Part shown: positions 33,148 to 42,801 of the stretch, piece after piece
How the letters are laid out: each line of letters starts with the position of its first letter
How positions within the stretch are numbered: the first letter of the stretch is position 1
The notes under the pieces: generated by a model
Databases searched by the model: none
Seen by the model: the letters and a program-made list of their open reading frames with translations, nothing else
Told to the model about the DNA's origin: nothing
Program-made: the position numbers and the translations under genes
Source: Planctomycetota bacterium
Lineage (GTDB): Bacteria > Planctomycetota > Planctomycetia > Pirellulales > PALSA-1355
Length of the DNA: 64,000 nt
Assembly (NCBI GenBank): GCA_003389325.1
Contig: QQVE01000048.1
Span: forward strand, 62,001 to 126,000
Reading direction: 5' to 3'

Positions 33148-33685
33148 CAACACGCTGTTGAGCAAGATGGTTTCGCATGCGCTTCGGCATGAGCCTTGGC
33201 TGTACGAACTAGAGCTAGACGATGAAGGTTGGATACCTGTTGAGGAGCTCGTGGAGTCGCTGCGCCGTGAAGGTCCCGAGTGGAGCCGTCTGACCGCGGC
33301 CGATATTGCTCGGATGATCGACCGAGCGTCGAAGCAGCGGCACGAGATAAGAAAAGGCCGCATTCGTGCACTGTATGGCCATTCCCAGCCTGGAAAGTTC
33401 GCCAAAACCCCTGGAGAGCCGCCCGACGTCCTCTACTACGGGACGGGGCCCGCGAGGCTGCCGTCCATTCGCAACTCGGGTCTACTGCCGATGGGGCGGC
33501 AATACGTTCACCTGTCCGTTGATGAAGCAACCGCTTTGCGAGTCGGCCGACGAAAGGCCGGCAACCCATCAATTCTGAAGATCCTGGCGAGCGAGGCACA
33601 CGCGGGCGGCGTCAAGTTCTATTCCGGCAACGAGACCATTTGGCTGGCCGACGGCGTGCCGGCCAAGTTCATCGTCTGGGGATGA
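33140..33685 (+). CDS. kptA: RNA 2'-phosphotransferase (Tpt1/KptA family)
   Basis: 181 residues from the ATG inside the end of the preceding gene; a GTG at 33071 is rejected because conserved sequence starts at LLSKMVSHALRHEP. Family features: Arg16-His17 in LRHEP, DDEGWIPVEEL, IRALYGHS at 75-82 (IRAxQGHS in most), YVHLS at 122-126, and VKFYSGNETIWLADGVPAKFI. The enzyme removes an internal 2'-phosphate from RNA using NAD+, giving ADP-ribose 1'',2''-cyclic phosphate. Bacteria lack the yeast tRNA-splicing substrate, so its natural role is unclear. It sits in accessory DNA next to mobile elements. Confidence 0.9.
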   Translation: MIDNTLLSKMVSHALRHEPWLYELELDDEGWIPVEELVESLRREGPEWSRLTAADIARMIDRASKQRHEIRKGRIRALYGHSQPGKFAKTPGEPPDVLYYGTGPARLPSIRNSGLLPMGRQYVHLSVDEATALRVGRRKAGNPSILKILASEAHAGGVKFYSGNETIWLADGVPAKFIVWG

Positions 33686-34309
33686 ACTAGCTAGAGCGGA
33701 CGAGAGTCATCGTTGGGGGCCGTTGTGTGGTGTCGAGCCATGCACTGCCCTTAGCCAGAGAACGGAGAGAACGGTTCGTGCCATCCTGGCATCTTGCGCT
33801 CGATTCGCCCGCCGCCGACCTGGTCTAGAGCGGTCGCGACGCTCCCCCCCGTGCCCGGCCGAAAAGTGCTCTGGAACGGACGATTCTCCTGGCGAAGATG
33901 GTAGGTAGCAAGCTTTCCACGCGCCGGGCGGAGTTTGTCAAATCGAACGGCCCCCGCGTCCCGCGCCGAGACGCTGCGTAAGACGAAGCGTGTCCAATCC
34001 ATAGAACGCCGATCGAGACCTTCCCCGATCAACGCGATAGGACCGAACAACTGAAACTGGCTTGCTCCGCAAATGGCCGGGGGCCGACTTGGCGAGAAAA
34101 GCCACCCGAGCGGTCAGGCCTTCGCGCCGCCGGGCTGGCCCTTTGCAGGGATTGCTGCAGCCGGGCCTCGCGGTAGGGACGCGAGTCGGAGAACATGTTC
34201 TATATCTAAGTAGGCGCCCCTGAGGGCGGCGGATCCGGTTTTGCGGACTGTCGGGATCTGCACGGCATGCTTTCCCGACGGGCCATCGCGCACGCAGGCG
34301 AGGCAACAC
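33686..34309. other. 624-base gap without a supported gene
   Basis: A 99-codon minus-strand frame (33751-34050) has no recognisable domain or binding site and is probably chance. On the plus strand short open stretches are broken by stops. I see no repeat that recurs in the window. It could be a decayed gene. The final ~40 bases form the leader of the channel-like gene. Confidence 0.4.
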
Positions 34310-34738
34310 ATGGTCGAAGCGGCTCACTGCTCCCGAGCGTGTCGGCGTCGATTCAGGGCGCGGATCGCGCTGTTCGTGCTCGTGGCCGTCATGGTCGATG
34401 GGTTGGCGCTGGCTGGCGGTGCGGTGGGGTACCACGTCTACGAGGACTTGGGCTGGCTGGATGCCACGCTCAATTCGGCGTTGGTCATCACCGGCAATGG
34501 ACCGGTCTATCCGCCGTACACGGCCGAGGGCAAGCTCGTGACGATCGTCCACGCGCTGGTCGGCGTCCTGCTGTTCGCGGCGGTGATCGCGGTCGTGCTG
34601 TCCCCCTTGTTCCACCAGATGTTCCATCATCTGCGCAGGGACATCGACGGGAAACATCGCCTACCCAACGATCGATCGGACGACGACCGATCCGGCCAGC
34701 ACGAGTCCGAGCAGGAGCTCGTCGGCGCGCGGGGATAG
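34310..34738 (+). CDS. Two-helix membrane protein resembling an ion-channel pore with no K+ filter
   Basis: 142 residues from MVEAAHCSRACRRRFRARIALFV; an earlier GTG-like start at 34241 is less likely. Helix 1 is about 16-38 and helix 2 about 81-104. Between them lies WLDATLNSALVITGNGPVYPPYTAEGKLVTI, laid out like a pore helix, filter and GKL of a two-TM potassium channel (D-A-x-Y-F-S-x-x-T-x-T-T-V-G-Y-G-D...P-x-T-x-x-G-K-L), but with TGNGP where TVGYG is expected. The cytosolic tail is charged (DIDGKHRLPNDRSDDDRSG). Calling it a channel is inference from layout. Confidence 0.55.
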   Translation: MVEAAHCSRACRRRFRARIALFVLVAVMVDGLALAGGAVGYHVYEDLGWLDATLNSALVITGNGPVYPPYTAEGKLVTIVHALVGVLLFAAVIAVVLSPLFHQMFHHLRRDIDGKHRLPNDRSDDDRSGQHESEQELVGARG

Positions 34739-34754
34739 GCTCGAGCGGACCAGC

Positions 34755-36014
34755 TTACTTGGCGGCCATCGCTTCGCCGAGAATCTGCGAGGTGCTCTCG
34801 CGCATGATCCGCGGGTCCACGGGCTTGCCTTCCAGCAGCATCTTGCGGACGTCCTTGCCGGAGATGAACACGGGCTTTTCGTCCTTATGCTTCTCCATCA
34901 GGTCCACGCGGCCCAACGACTCGTAGTAGGCGGCAAAGCCGACCTTGAGCGGCTTGATCTTCAGATCGCCCTTCAGGTCTTCGAAGATCTCCTGCGCGTC
35001 GAAGTCGCCCCAGATGGGCGAGCCGTCGTGGTAGGGGGCATCGGCGTGCTTGCGGCCGATGACGATGTCGGTGAAGCCGTAGTTCTGGCGGTAGATGGCG
35101 TGCATGATCGCCTCCTTGGGACCGCCGTAGAACATCTTGATGTCGAGCCCCAGCAGCAGCACGCGGTCGGGCACCGACTCGCCGCGCGGTCCCCACAAGT
35201 CCGGATCGCTGTCGCCTTGGCCCATCGCTTGGGTATCGATCAGGGCTTCGTAGGTGTGCATCCGCACGTCGGCCGGCACGTCGTCCCCCTTGGTCTCGCC
35301 GATTAGCGGATTGAGCACGGCGCCGGCGTTGTGGCCGGCCCGCAGCAGTGTTTCCAGCCCGTAGACCAGCGCGTATTCGTGAGCCCGGTGGAGCGGGTTG
35401 CGGGTTTGAAAAGCCACGACCCGGTCCCAGCCCTTCTCGGCCAGCAGCTTCCGCACTTCGCGTGGGGTGAGCACGTACTTGCCGAACTGCGGATGCTTGG
35501 GCTGCGGAAGCACGCGGATCGAACCGCCCAGCAAGTGCGTGCAATCCTCGTCGCCCTTGAGCGCCATGTCGGCGCCGGGGTGATCGAAGCGGTCGGTCAG
35601 GTAAACGCTCTTGAGGTAGCGAGGCTTGTCCCACTCGTAGACATCGCTGATGGCCAGCGTGGCCACGACGTCGCCCGCCGAGTTGGTCAGGGCGACGGTC
35701 TGACCCGGCTTTAGGCTGCCGGCCATCTCTGCCGTGACCGGTAGGGCCAGCGGGATGGTCCAGGCGTAGAGCTTGCCATCGTTTTCGATGACCGATTCGT
35801 CGAGCACCCGATCCCACGTGGCGCGGTCCATCGGCCCGGTCAGCGGGCTCAGCGCTCCGTCGCCAAAGCGGTAGACCGTCGAAAGATCGGCGTCCTTCAC
35901 CGGCACCTTGGGCAGCGATGCCGCGGCGGCCTTGAACTCCTCGATCTCGGCTGCGGGCACGGTGCAGCACACCGGTTCGGCGAGTCCGCCATGGGGGGGA
36001 ATTAAATCAGGCAT
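34755..36014 (-). CDS. sat: Sulfate adenylyltransferase (ATP sulfurylase)
   Basis: 419 residues from [10 protein letters not shown], with AGGAA seven bases upstream; a 42-codon extension is rejected. Activates sulfate to APS in the cytosol. The nucleotide motif [10 protein letters not shown] is at 203-212, and IGRKHADAP in the second half corresponds to the GRDHAG loop. Length and domain order match the homo-oligomeric Sat/Met3 type rather than CysND. APS kinase or reductase genes are not in the window, so whether the pathway is assimilatory or dissimilatory cannot be said from here; a planctomycete would most likely use it for assimilation. Confidence 0.95.
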   Translation of the reverse strand: MPDLIPPHGGLAEPVCCTVPAAEIEEFKAAAASLPKVPVKDADLSTVYRFGDGALSPLTGPMDRATWDRVLDESVIENDGKLYAWTIPLALPVTAEMAGSLKPGQTVALTNSAGDVVATLAISDVYEWDKPRYLKSVYLTDRFDHPGADMALKGDEDCTHLLGGSIRVLPQPKHPQFGKYVLTPREVRKLLAEKGWDRVVAFQTRNPLHRAHEYALVYGLETLLRAGHNAGAVLNPLIGETKGDDVPADVRMHTYEALIDTQAMGQGDSDPDLWGPRGESVPDRVLLLGLDIKMFYGGPKEAIMHAIYRQNYGFTDIVIGRKHADAPYHDGSPIWGDFDAQEIFEDLKGDLKIKPLKVGFAAYYESLGRVDLMEKHKDEKPVFISGKDVRKMLLEGKPVDPRIMRESTSQILGEAMAAK

Positions 36015-36226
36015 CGGGCTGTTCCTAGGCTTGGAGAACGGTGGGCAGAACGCCGACTGGCACGCCGCACTCGGCAAGGCGACGCGGTCGCGGGGCGTGG
36101 GAAAGACGATCAGTATAGGAGGCCGTGTGCAGGGCCACAAGCCGGCTTCGAACCCTCAGGCGGCCTCCACCCAGGGGGGCGGGCCGAGACGGCGGCTAGA
36201 GGCGACGAATGCCGTGGAGCCGGCAA

Positions 36227-36910
36227 TTATTCGGCTTCCGGCGACGTTCCCGCGGGAGAGATTCGGTGCGGGTCGCCGCGATATACCAGGTACGAATAGA
36301 CCACCAGCCAGGCCAAACTCGTCCCGCCCACGACGAGCGTCGCGACAAAGAGCCACTCGCTGCGAAGGATGCCCGTCAGGGCCACCAGCGGCCCCAGCCC
36401 GATGAAGATCCAGCCCGCCAGCCGATGGGTCTTGTCCCAGGATCGCTTGCTCGAGAGCGTCCAAGGCGTGCGCACGCCGACGAACCAGTTAGGGCGAATC
36501 TTGCCCATCGCGTTGCCGAGCACGACCAGCAACGCGCCTACGCCCAGTGCCACCAGCGATGCCACGTCGACGGGCTGATCGAACGCCGCCAGCAGCACGA
36601 CGACATACAGTCCCGCCTGAAACAGCACGAGCGTCAGACGGATCCATTGGTACGTGCCGGCAAAGCTACGATAGTTGAGACGACCCGGGTCAACCCAAGG
36701 GAGCACCAACAGCAGCAGGTAGAGACCTGCGGTTACCAGCGGCAGAAGCAGCAGGCCGACAAACTTGCCTCCGTAGCCGTCGACTTCGCCCTGCAGGTTC
36801 CAATGCACCGGCATTCGCTCGGGCGCGTACGGCCAACAGATCGCGGCCGCGGCAAACATCGCCGCGATCAGCCCGAGCTGAATCCACTCGTTGCGACTGG
36901 TCAGGTTCAT
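36227..36910 (-). CDS. SdpI-family membrane protein
   Basis: 227 residues, six hydrophobic helices. The N-terminal part is a DUF1648 domain (PYAPERMPVHWNLQGEVDGYGGKFVGLLLLPLV), and the C-terminal part has the SdpI signature: NAMGKIRPNWFVGVRTPWTLSSKRSWDKTHRLAGWIF. In Bacillus SdpI gives immunity to the toxin SdpC and also keeps the repressor SdpR at the membrane. The ArsR-type regulator gene overlaps its start by four bases, the same arrangement as sdpRI. No SdpC-like toxin gene is seen nearby. Confidence 0.88.
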   Translation of the reverse strand: MNLTSRNEWIQLGLIAAMFAAAAICWPYAPERMPVHWNLQGEVDGYGGKFVGLLLLPLVTAGLYLLLLVLPWVDPGRLNYRSFAGTYQWIRLTLVLFQAGLYVVVLLAAFDQPVDVASLVALGVGALLVVLGNAMGKIRPNWFVGVRTPWTLSSKRSWDKTHRLAGWIFIGLGPLVALTGILRSEWLFVATLVVGGTSLAWLVVYSYLVYRGDPHRISPAGTSPEAE

Positions 36911-37191
36911 CGCCGCGCCCTCTTGCCGTTGCGTCCCACGTCGAACAGTTCCATCACGGCGGCGGCCGTCTGCTCCAGAGCTGAGACGTTGAGACTGTAG
37001 ACGATGCTGGTCCCGGACTTTTCGGCCACGATCAGCCCGGCATGTTTGAGCGTGTTGAAATGTCCCGAGAGCGTCGAGCGGGCCAGCGGAAACTGCGCAG
37101 CAATCTCGCCGGCGGTCATGTCGCGCTTGCGCAGCAGCCGCAGGATTTCACGCCGGGTCGGATCGCCTAAGGCTTGGAACGCTTCATTCAT
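36907..37191 (-). CDS. ArsR-type autorepressor of the SdpR group
   Basis: 94 residues from MNEAFQALGDPTRREILRLLRKRDMTAGEIAAQFPLARSTLSGHFNTLKHAGLI: complete winged helix with the recognition helix RSTLSGHFNTLKH. No metal-sensing ELCVCD motif, which fits the SdpR group and not metal sensors. The start is set by conserved sequence; a long upstream extension is rejected. It overlaps the sdpI-like gene by four bases. A dyad ATTTCGGT...ACCGAAAT starts at its start codon, so it probably represses itself and the transporter-like gene. Confidence 0.88.
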   Translation of the reverse strand: MNEAFQALGDPTRREILRLLRKRDMTAGEIAAQFPLARSTLSGHFNTLKHAGLIVAEKSGTSIVYSLNVSALEQTAAAVMELFDVGRNGKRARR

Positions 37192-37218
37192 TTCGGTATT
37201 TCGCCAACCACCGAAATA
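37190..37218. promoter_or_regulatory. Nested dyads at the sdpR-like start, probable operator
   Basis: ATTTCGGT (37190-37197) pairs with ACCGAAAT (37210-37217), and TATTTCG (37197-37203) with CGAAATA (37212-37218), both perfect. The element covers the ribosome-binding region and start codon of the regulator. Confidence 0.55.
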
Positions 37219-37270
37219 ATGGCCGCTGGCGCCGTGGTTGTCAAGCTGTGGAGGGGAAGAGGGCAGGGCT

Positions 37271-38206
37271 TCAGGGCGCTGCGTGGCGCACGGCCGTTGC
37301 CTGCGAACCCTCAGGCGGCGCCGTCCAGGCGGCTTGTTGCGCGGTCTCGTCGTCGAGATGGGCTTCCTTGCGCTGCGATTCCCGCCGGGCCAGCATGGCC
37401 TGTCCGGCCACCCCGCCCACGGCCGCACCGCCCAAGCCCAGCACGGGCCCTCCCCACCAGACGGGCACGAACTGCGAACCCCCGCGCGCTCCCGCGGCTA
37501 CGACCCGCGGATAGACCTGGCGGTAGGTGTCTTGTTCCAACTCCCAGTCGCTCTCGGTCTGAGCGTACCCGAGCACTTCCTCCGCTCCGTCGATCGCCGG
37601 CCGTAGCGACAAGATCGGCAGCGAGCTCATGGCCGCATACGCGCCGGGCAAGCGGCGCGAACGCATGTTCTTGGCAAACGCTGCCTCGTACAACACGGCG
37701 GCGGGCCGATCCGAATTCACGTACAGTGTGTTCGTGTAGGGGTTGTACCTGTTCCCTCCGAACACCCGGTCGGGCAACAGCGTGTAGCGGGCCACGCTCA
37801 ATGAGCCCAGCGAGTATCGCACGAGCGGCGAGAGCCGCTCGTTGGATCGCAGCCGGCGCCACTGGTCCTTGGGCTGATAGTCCCGCACCGAGACGTAGAC
37901 GTCGGACAGATCGTTTTTTTGCAGATAGGTCGCGACGCGCTCGGTCGTTTCCGGTTGGATCACGCGCTTGTCCGGCCTGTCGGGAAACAGCTTGCGGGCC
38001 GGCCACGAGATCGCGTCGGACATGCGGTCGAGTTGCTGGTGAGGCTCGCCCACGTCGACCGCAACCTCTTGCACGTGATGGTCGTTGGCCGTATCGAAGC
38101 GGCCGTACTCGTAGGGGCCCGAAGTGCATCCGCCGGCGACGAGCGCGCAGCAAGCCGCCCAGATCCACGCGGCGATCGACGTCTTGGGCAGCTTGAAACC
38201 GCTCAT
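37271..38206 (-). CDS. Putative lipoprotein of unknown function
   Basis: 311 residues. The N-terminal signal SIAAWIWAACCALVAGGC has a lipobox ending in AGGC with Cys27, so it is predicted to be lipid-anchored outside the inner membrane. The body has conserved-looking segments RFDTANDHHVQEVAVDVGEPHQQLDRMSDAISWPARKLFP and PDRVFGGNRYNPYTNTLYVNSDRPAAVLYEAAFAK. A Gly-rich stretch near 270 (GGPVLGLGGAAVGGVAGQAML) could be a membrane-associating segment. No enzyme motif. Similar proteins appear to be planctomycete-specific, but I cannot name a family. Confidence 0.72.
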   Translation of the reverse strand: MSGFKLPKTSIAAWIWAACCALVAGGCTSGPYEYGRFDTANDHHVQEVAVDVGEPHQQLDRMSDAISWPARKLFPDRPDKRVIQPETTERVATYLQKNDLSDVYVSVRDYQPKDQWRRLRSNERLSPLVRYSLGSLSVARYTLLPDRVFGGNRYNPYTNTLYVNSDRPAAVLYEAAFAKNMRSRRLPGAYAAMSSLPILSLRPAIDGAEEVLGYAQTESDWELEQDTYRQVYPRVVAAGARGGSQFVPVWWGGPVLGLGGAAVGGVAGQAMLARRESQRKEAHLDDETAQQAAWTAPPEGSQATAVRHAAP

Positions 38207-38339
38207 CGAGTTGAGTCGGCCGCTTGCGCAGCGATGGCTGGGGCGAATGGAAACGCGAGGAAGAGGCCGCTGGCGGGGGAAAGATAGGCGTTCGCCCCGG
38301 CTCGCTCAAGACCAGCGACGCTAGCGTCACTGGCGGCCG

Positions 38340-39215
38340 TCAGACGGTGACCAGCCACCAGCAGAAATAGGCCACCGGGGCGGCAAACAGGATCGAGTCG
38401 AGGATGTCGAGCACCCCGCCGAAGCCGGGCATCCAGGTGCTCGAATCCTTGCGGCCCACGTCGCGCTTGAACAGCGACTCGGCCAGGTCGCCGACGATGC
38501 CGGTCACGCCGACCACGGGTCCGAACAGCAGCCAGCTCCAGGCGTGTTGAGCCAACGGCTCGTCGAACGCACGCGGCAACCACTCCATTGCCAGCCACGC
38601 TCCCAGGCAGGCGAACACGATGCCCCCGGCCGCGCCCTCCCAGGTCTTCCCGGGACTGAGCACCGGCGCCATCTTGCGACGGCCGACCAAACGCCCGACC
38701 GTGTAGGCCCCGATGTCGCCCAATTTCACGACGATCACCAGCGCGGTTAGCCCGATCAAGCCGGACGTCGCTCCGCCCAGGATCCGCAATTGGCAAGCGA
38801 AACTGAGGGTCAATCCGATGTAGGCCACGCCGAAGATGGCCAGTGCCACGTTGACCATCACGCCGCCGGGCCGCTTGTAGCGGAGCATCTCGCCGACGAA
38901 TGCCGCCAACACACTCGCGGCGAACGCCAAGAGCGGCCACACCAGCCGGGCCAGTGGTTCGTCCGACGGCAGCCAGAACAGCGGCACGGCGTTACTGGCA
39001 ATCACCAGCAGCGTGCCACCGTAGATCACCGAGGCGCGGGGATCGTTTCCGCCGGCAACCAGCAGCGACACGACTTCCTGGGCGCCGGCCAGTCCCAGCG
39101 CGAGGGCCAGCAGCAAGAGCCAGCTTCCTGGTGTCGTCGAGCGATGATCGGCGGCCATCAGAGCGAATAGCGCCGCGATGAACCCGACCCCCAGCAACAA
39201 TCGCCAGCGCAGCAA
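38340..39215 (-). CDS. cdsA: Phosphatidate cytidylyltransferase
   Basis: 291 residues, a membrane enzyme making CDP-diacylglycerol from phosphatidate and CTP. About eight transmembrane helices. The family signature is at the C-terminus: GIVGDLAESLFKRDVGRKDSSTWMPGFGGVLDILDS, which contains the S/G-x-x-x-S-x-x-K-R-x-x-x-x-K-D-x-x-x-x-x-P-G-x-G-G-x-x-D-x-x-D pattern. GKTWEG lies about 60 residues earlier. uppS lies directly upstream with a gap of about 22 bases; this uppS-cdsA order is common and suggests an operon. Confidence 0.93.
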   Translation of the reverse strand: MLRWRLLLGVGFIAALFALMAADHRSTTPGSWLLLLALALGLAGAQEVVSLLVAGGNDPRASVIYGGTLLVIASNAVPLFWLPSDEPLARLVWPLLAFAASVLAAFVGEMLRYKRPGGVMVNVALAIFGVAYIGLTLSFACQLRILGGATSGLIGLTALVIVVKLGDIGAYTVGRLVGRRKMAPVLSPGKTWEGAAGGIVFACLGAWLAMEWLPRAFDEPLAQHAWSWLLFGPVVGVTGIVGDLAESLFKRDVGRKDSSTWMPGFGGVLDILDSILFAAPVAYFCWWLVTV

Positions 39216-39237
39216 GGGTCGCTCGCTCCCTGAAGAA

Positions 39238-39990
<753 letters not shown>

Positions 39991-40100
39991 GATCTTCGTC
40001 CTGTCCTCTATCCTAGCCGGAAGCGGGGGCCGGGTTGAGAGCAATTCCCCCTGGGCCTTCCCCACTCGAGAGACGTTATCGCCAGGGACCGGGCCTGCGC

Positions 40101-41390
40101 CTAGGCCTTACGTTCGGCGAAGATCGTTTGTTCGCGGTCGGGACCCACCGAGACGACCTCGACCGGCCGCCCGATCAGCTCGCTCAAGCGATCCAGGTAC
40201 TTGCGGGCCTCGGCCGGAAGGTCCTGCATGGTGCGGACCTTGGTGATATCGCGCTGCCAGCCGGGGACGGTTTCGAACACCGGCTTCGCCCGCCGCAGGT
40301 CGTCGACGTGGCTGGGAAACTGCGTGACCCGCTGGCCGTCGATTTCGTAAGCCGTGCAGATCTGGAGCTCCGGCAGCTCGGAGAGCACGTCGAGCAGCAT
40401 CACGGCCAGTGCGTTGACCCCGCTGAGGCGCGCGGTATAGCGCACCGCCACCGCGTCGAACCAGCCGCAACGTCGCGGCCGCCGGGTGACCGTGCCGTAT
40501 TCGTTGCCGCGATCGCGGATGTGCTGGCCGACCTCGTTCTCCTGCTCGGTGGGAAAGGGGCCGCCGCCGACGCGGGTCGAGTACGCCTTCACGACGCCGA
40601 TGACCTTGGTGATCCACTGCCCGGGAATGCCCGAGCCGCTGGAGACGCCCACGCCCGAGCTGTTGCTGCTGGTGACGAAGGGGAACGTGCCGTGATCGAT
40701 ATCGAGCAGGGCCCCCTGCGCGCCCTCCATCAGAATCCGCTTGTCCGATTCGACGGCGTCGAGCAGGTAGGCGGTGGTGTCGCCGACGTACGGCTTGAGC
40801 CGCTGGGCGTAGCCGATGTATTCGGCCACGATCTCGGTCGAGTTGAACGGCTGCGGCGTGATCAGCGGGCCGATCGTGGCGTTCTTCGCCTCGGCGATGT
40901 AGCGCAGCTTTTCCTTGAAATCGCTGCGGTACAGGTCGCCCAACCGCACGGCGAACGACCGGGCCACCTTGTCGCGATAGCAGGGCCCGATGCCGCGCAT
41001 CGTGGTGCCGATGTTCTCTCCGCTCGAACAACTCTTGTCGAGGATGCCGTCCTCGGTGACGTGCCAGGGAAAGATCACGTGGGCCCGATCGCTGAGCATC
41101 AGGTTGTCGCTCACCTTGATGCCGCGGGCCACAAGACCATCGATTTCCTGCAAGATGCTGGCGGGGTTGATCACCACGCCGCCGGTCACGACGCACTGCA
41201 CGCGCGGGCTGAGAATGCCGCTGGGGATGAGCGAGAGCTTATAGGTCTGGCTGCCGGTCACGACCGTGTGACCGGCGTTGCTGCCACCCTGGTAGCGGAC
41301 GACGATTTCGTGGTCATCGGTCAGCAGGTCGACGAGCTTGCCCTTCGCCTCGTCGCCCCATTGCAGCCCAATAACACAAGTGACGCTCAC
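40101..41390 (-). CDS. purA: Adenylosuccinate synthetase
   Basis: 429 residues from a GTG that has GAGG eight bases upstream; the TTG two codons earlier (41396) is closer to that site and less likely. First committed step from IMP to AMP using GTP and aspartate. The phosphate loop [11 protein letters not shown] (residues 8-18; most species have GDEGKG) has Asp13, and His41 in GSNAGHTV is the second catalytic residue. [22 protein letters not shown] and the [10 protein letters not shown] end are conserved. A single gene; the region upstream lacks other genes for 900 bases. Confidence 0.95.
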   Translation of the reverse strand: MSVTCVIGLQWGDEAKGKLVDLLTDDHEIVVRYQGGSNAGHTVVTGSQTYKLSLIPSGILSPRVQCVVTGGVVINPASILQEIDGLVARGIKVSDNLMLSDRAHVIFPWHVTEDGILDKSCSSGENIGTTMRGIGPCYRDKVARSFAVRLGDLYRSDFKEKLRYIAEAKNATIGPLITPQPFNSTEIVAEYIGYAQRLKPYVGDTTAYLLDAVESDKRILMEGAQGALLDIDHGTFPFVTSSNSSGVGVSSGSGIPGQWITKVIGVVKAYSTRVGGGPFPTEQENEVGQHIRDRGNEYGTVTRRPRRCGWFDAVAVRYTARLSGVNALAVMLLDVLSELPELQICTAYEIDGQRVTQFPSHVDDLRRAKPVFETVPGWQRDITKVRTMQDLPAEARKYLDRLSELIGRPVEVVSVGPDREQTIFAERKA

Positions 41391-42017
41391 CGCCAAAACC
41401 TCGCGGGTAAGGAACGATCAACGAGCGCGCCGCGAACAGTACGCAAGAAGCGGCCCCGCCCAAACCCACAAGTCTAGGGCTGGCGCACGTAGGCGGTCAA
41501 GGGAGGCGTCTACGGGGTTGGGTGTTCACCTTCGGAAAGACAGCCATCCCCCCTCTCCTGCTCACCTGTTCTCCTGATCTGAGGCATCCCCGGAGGGCGA
41601 CGGTCAGAACAGGAGAGCAGGTGATCGGGAGATATTGACGTAGGGGCCTCTGCCCCACGTCTGAGTTCCGATCGCCGGTGCCACGACAACCTTGTTGTCG
41701 GGGTGCCGCAGGCACAAGAGGTCTTGCGTGCGGCGGCCGCTGGAGCAACACGTCATCCCCTGCAAACTTCGCACGCGCGGCGCCTCTTGTTGCTTCGCAC
41801 CATCGATGTCTTCCGCGGTCGAACTGGCAAGTTCGTCGTCAGTAGGGTAGTCGGCGAATTCGGACATTCGGAGCTCGGGTAACTTTGAGAGTAACGCGAC
41901 CGTGAAAGACGGGAGACCCAACACGTCGAATAGGTTCGCCAAGGCTTCAAGGTTGACCGCAGCTAGGACGCTGGGTGGCCGCACCGCCCTGCCCGCGAGC
42001 CATTTCCTGGCACCAAA
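41391..42017. other. Gap between purA and a palindromic element
   Basis: About 600 bases upstream of purA with one doubtful minus-strand frame (listed separately). No promoter boxes could be assigned with confidence. Confidence 0.4.
41604..41984 (-). CDS. Doubtful small open frame
   Basis: 126 codons; the N-terminal half AAVNLEALANLFDVLGLPSFTVALLSKLPELRMSEFADYPTDDELA reads like protein, but the C-terminal half (CCSSGRRTQDLLCLRHPDNK) does not form an obvious domain. No good ribosome binding site and no family. It may be a remnant. Confidence 0.28.
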   Translation of the reverse strand: MRPPSVLAAVNLEALANLFDVLGLPSFTVALLSKLPELRMSEFADYPTDDELASSTAEDIDGAKQQEAPRVRSLQGMTCCSSGRRTQDLLCLRHPDNKVVVAPAIGTQTWGRGPYVNISRSPALLF

Positions 42018-42156
42018 GTAGCAGGCTCACTCCGTGAGCCGTCGCAGAAGTGCCGTGGGGCTTCGGGCGACAGAGCGTCGCTGGGTGCGGTTCGCTTCGA
42101 ACGGCGGCGGGATCTCCAGCGAGGCGCTGCTACGGCTCACGGAGTGAGCCTGCTAC
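42018..42156. repeat. Nested palindromic element (139 bp)
   Basis: Two 25-base arms, exact inverted copies of each other, bound the element. Each arm contains GGCTCACTCCGTGAGCC, itself a perfect 7-bp hairpin with a TCC loop. The whole could fold as two small hairpins or one long stem. No second copy is seen in the window; shape suggests a non-autonomous mobile repeat. Confidence 0.85.
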
Positions 42157-42293
42157 ACAGGCCGCAATGCCGGTGATCGCGCTCGAAATCGAATTCCGCG
42201 TCCTCGGGAGCCAACGGGCGAGATTGGGAATTGGTAGGCCATCTTGTCTTTCTCCTGCCGTCAGGCCTACCACGACGCTTGTCCACTGCCAAA

Positions 42294-42794
42294 CTACCCC
42301 GCCGGAAACTGCCGGCAATACTCGTACAGTGCCATGGCCGCGGCCGTGGCCACGTTGTAGCTGTAGGGCAGGCCGTAGACGGGGATCTCAACGACCTGAT
42401 CCAAGTGCGAAAGCAGTTCCTCGTCGAGGCCGGTGCGCTCGTTGCCGATCACCAGCGCCGTGCGGCGTTCGAAGCCGAAACGGTGCAGGTTCTGGGAGTT
42501 GGTCGTCTGTTCCAGCCCCACCAACTGGTAGCCGTCGCGTTTCAACTGCTTCAGCACCGGCGGCAGCGTGCGGTGCACGTCCACCGCAATCGCGTCGGCG
42601 CCGTCGCGGGCGATCTTGTCGATGACCTTGGCCGTGCCGCAGGCAATCACCTTGGTGACGCCCGAGCAACTGGCCGCTCGCACGATCCGCGAAAGGTTGA
42701 TGTTGGATCGCATCGGAGCACAAGCCACGATCAATTCGCGCGGACGCTCGAGTGCTGCCGGCGGCTTGTGGCGCTGGTGCTCGAAGCGGCCCAT
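42294..42794 (-). CDS. SpoU/TrmH-family RNA 2'-O-methyltransferase
   Basis: 166 residues. Motif 1: NINLSRIVRAASCSGV (31-46). Motif 2: ALVIGNERTGLDEELL (113-128). Motif 3: VEIPVYGLPYSYNVATAAAMALYEY, close to the knotted SPOUT site IPxxGxxxSLNVAxAxxI. The short chain without an N-terminal RNA-binding domain is like TrmL, but the target RNA (tRNA wobble ribose or another) cannot be told. It follows rsmG by seven bases on the same strand, so the two RNA methyltransferases are probably one operon. Confidence 0.88.
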   Translation of the reverse strand: MGRFEHQRHKPPAALERPRELIVACAPMRSNINLSRIVRAASCSGVTKVIACGTAKVIDKIARDGADAIAVDVHRTLPPVLKQLKRDGYQLVGLEQTTNSQNLHRFGFERRTALVIGNERTGLDEELLSHLDQVVEIPVYGLPYSYNVATAAAMALYEYCRQFPAG

Positions 42795-42801
42795 GGCAGA
42801 T

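Noticed and set aside
33751..34050. 99-codon minus-strand frame in the gap before the channel-like gene
   Set aside because: No ribosome binding site, no domain and no conserved pattern; listed only as part of the gap.
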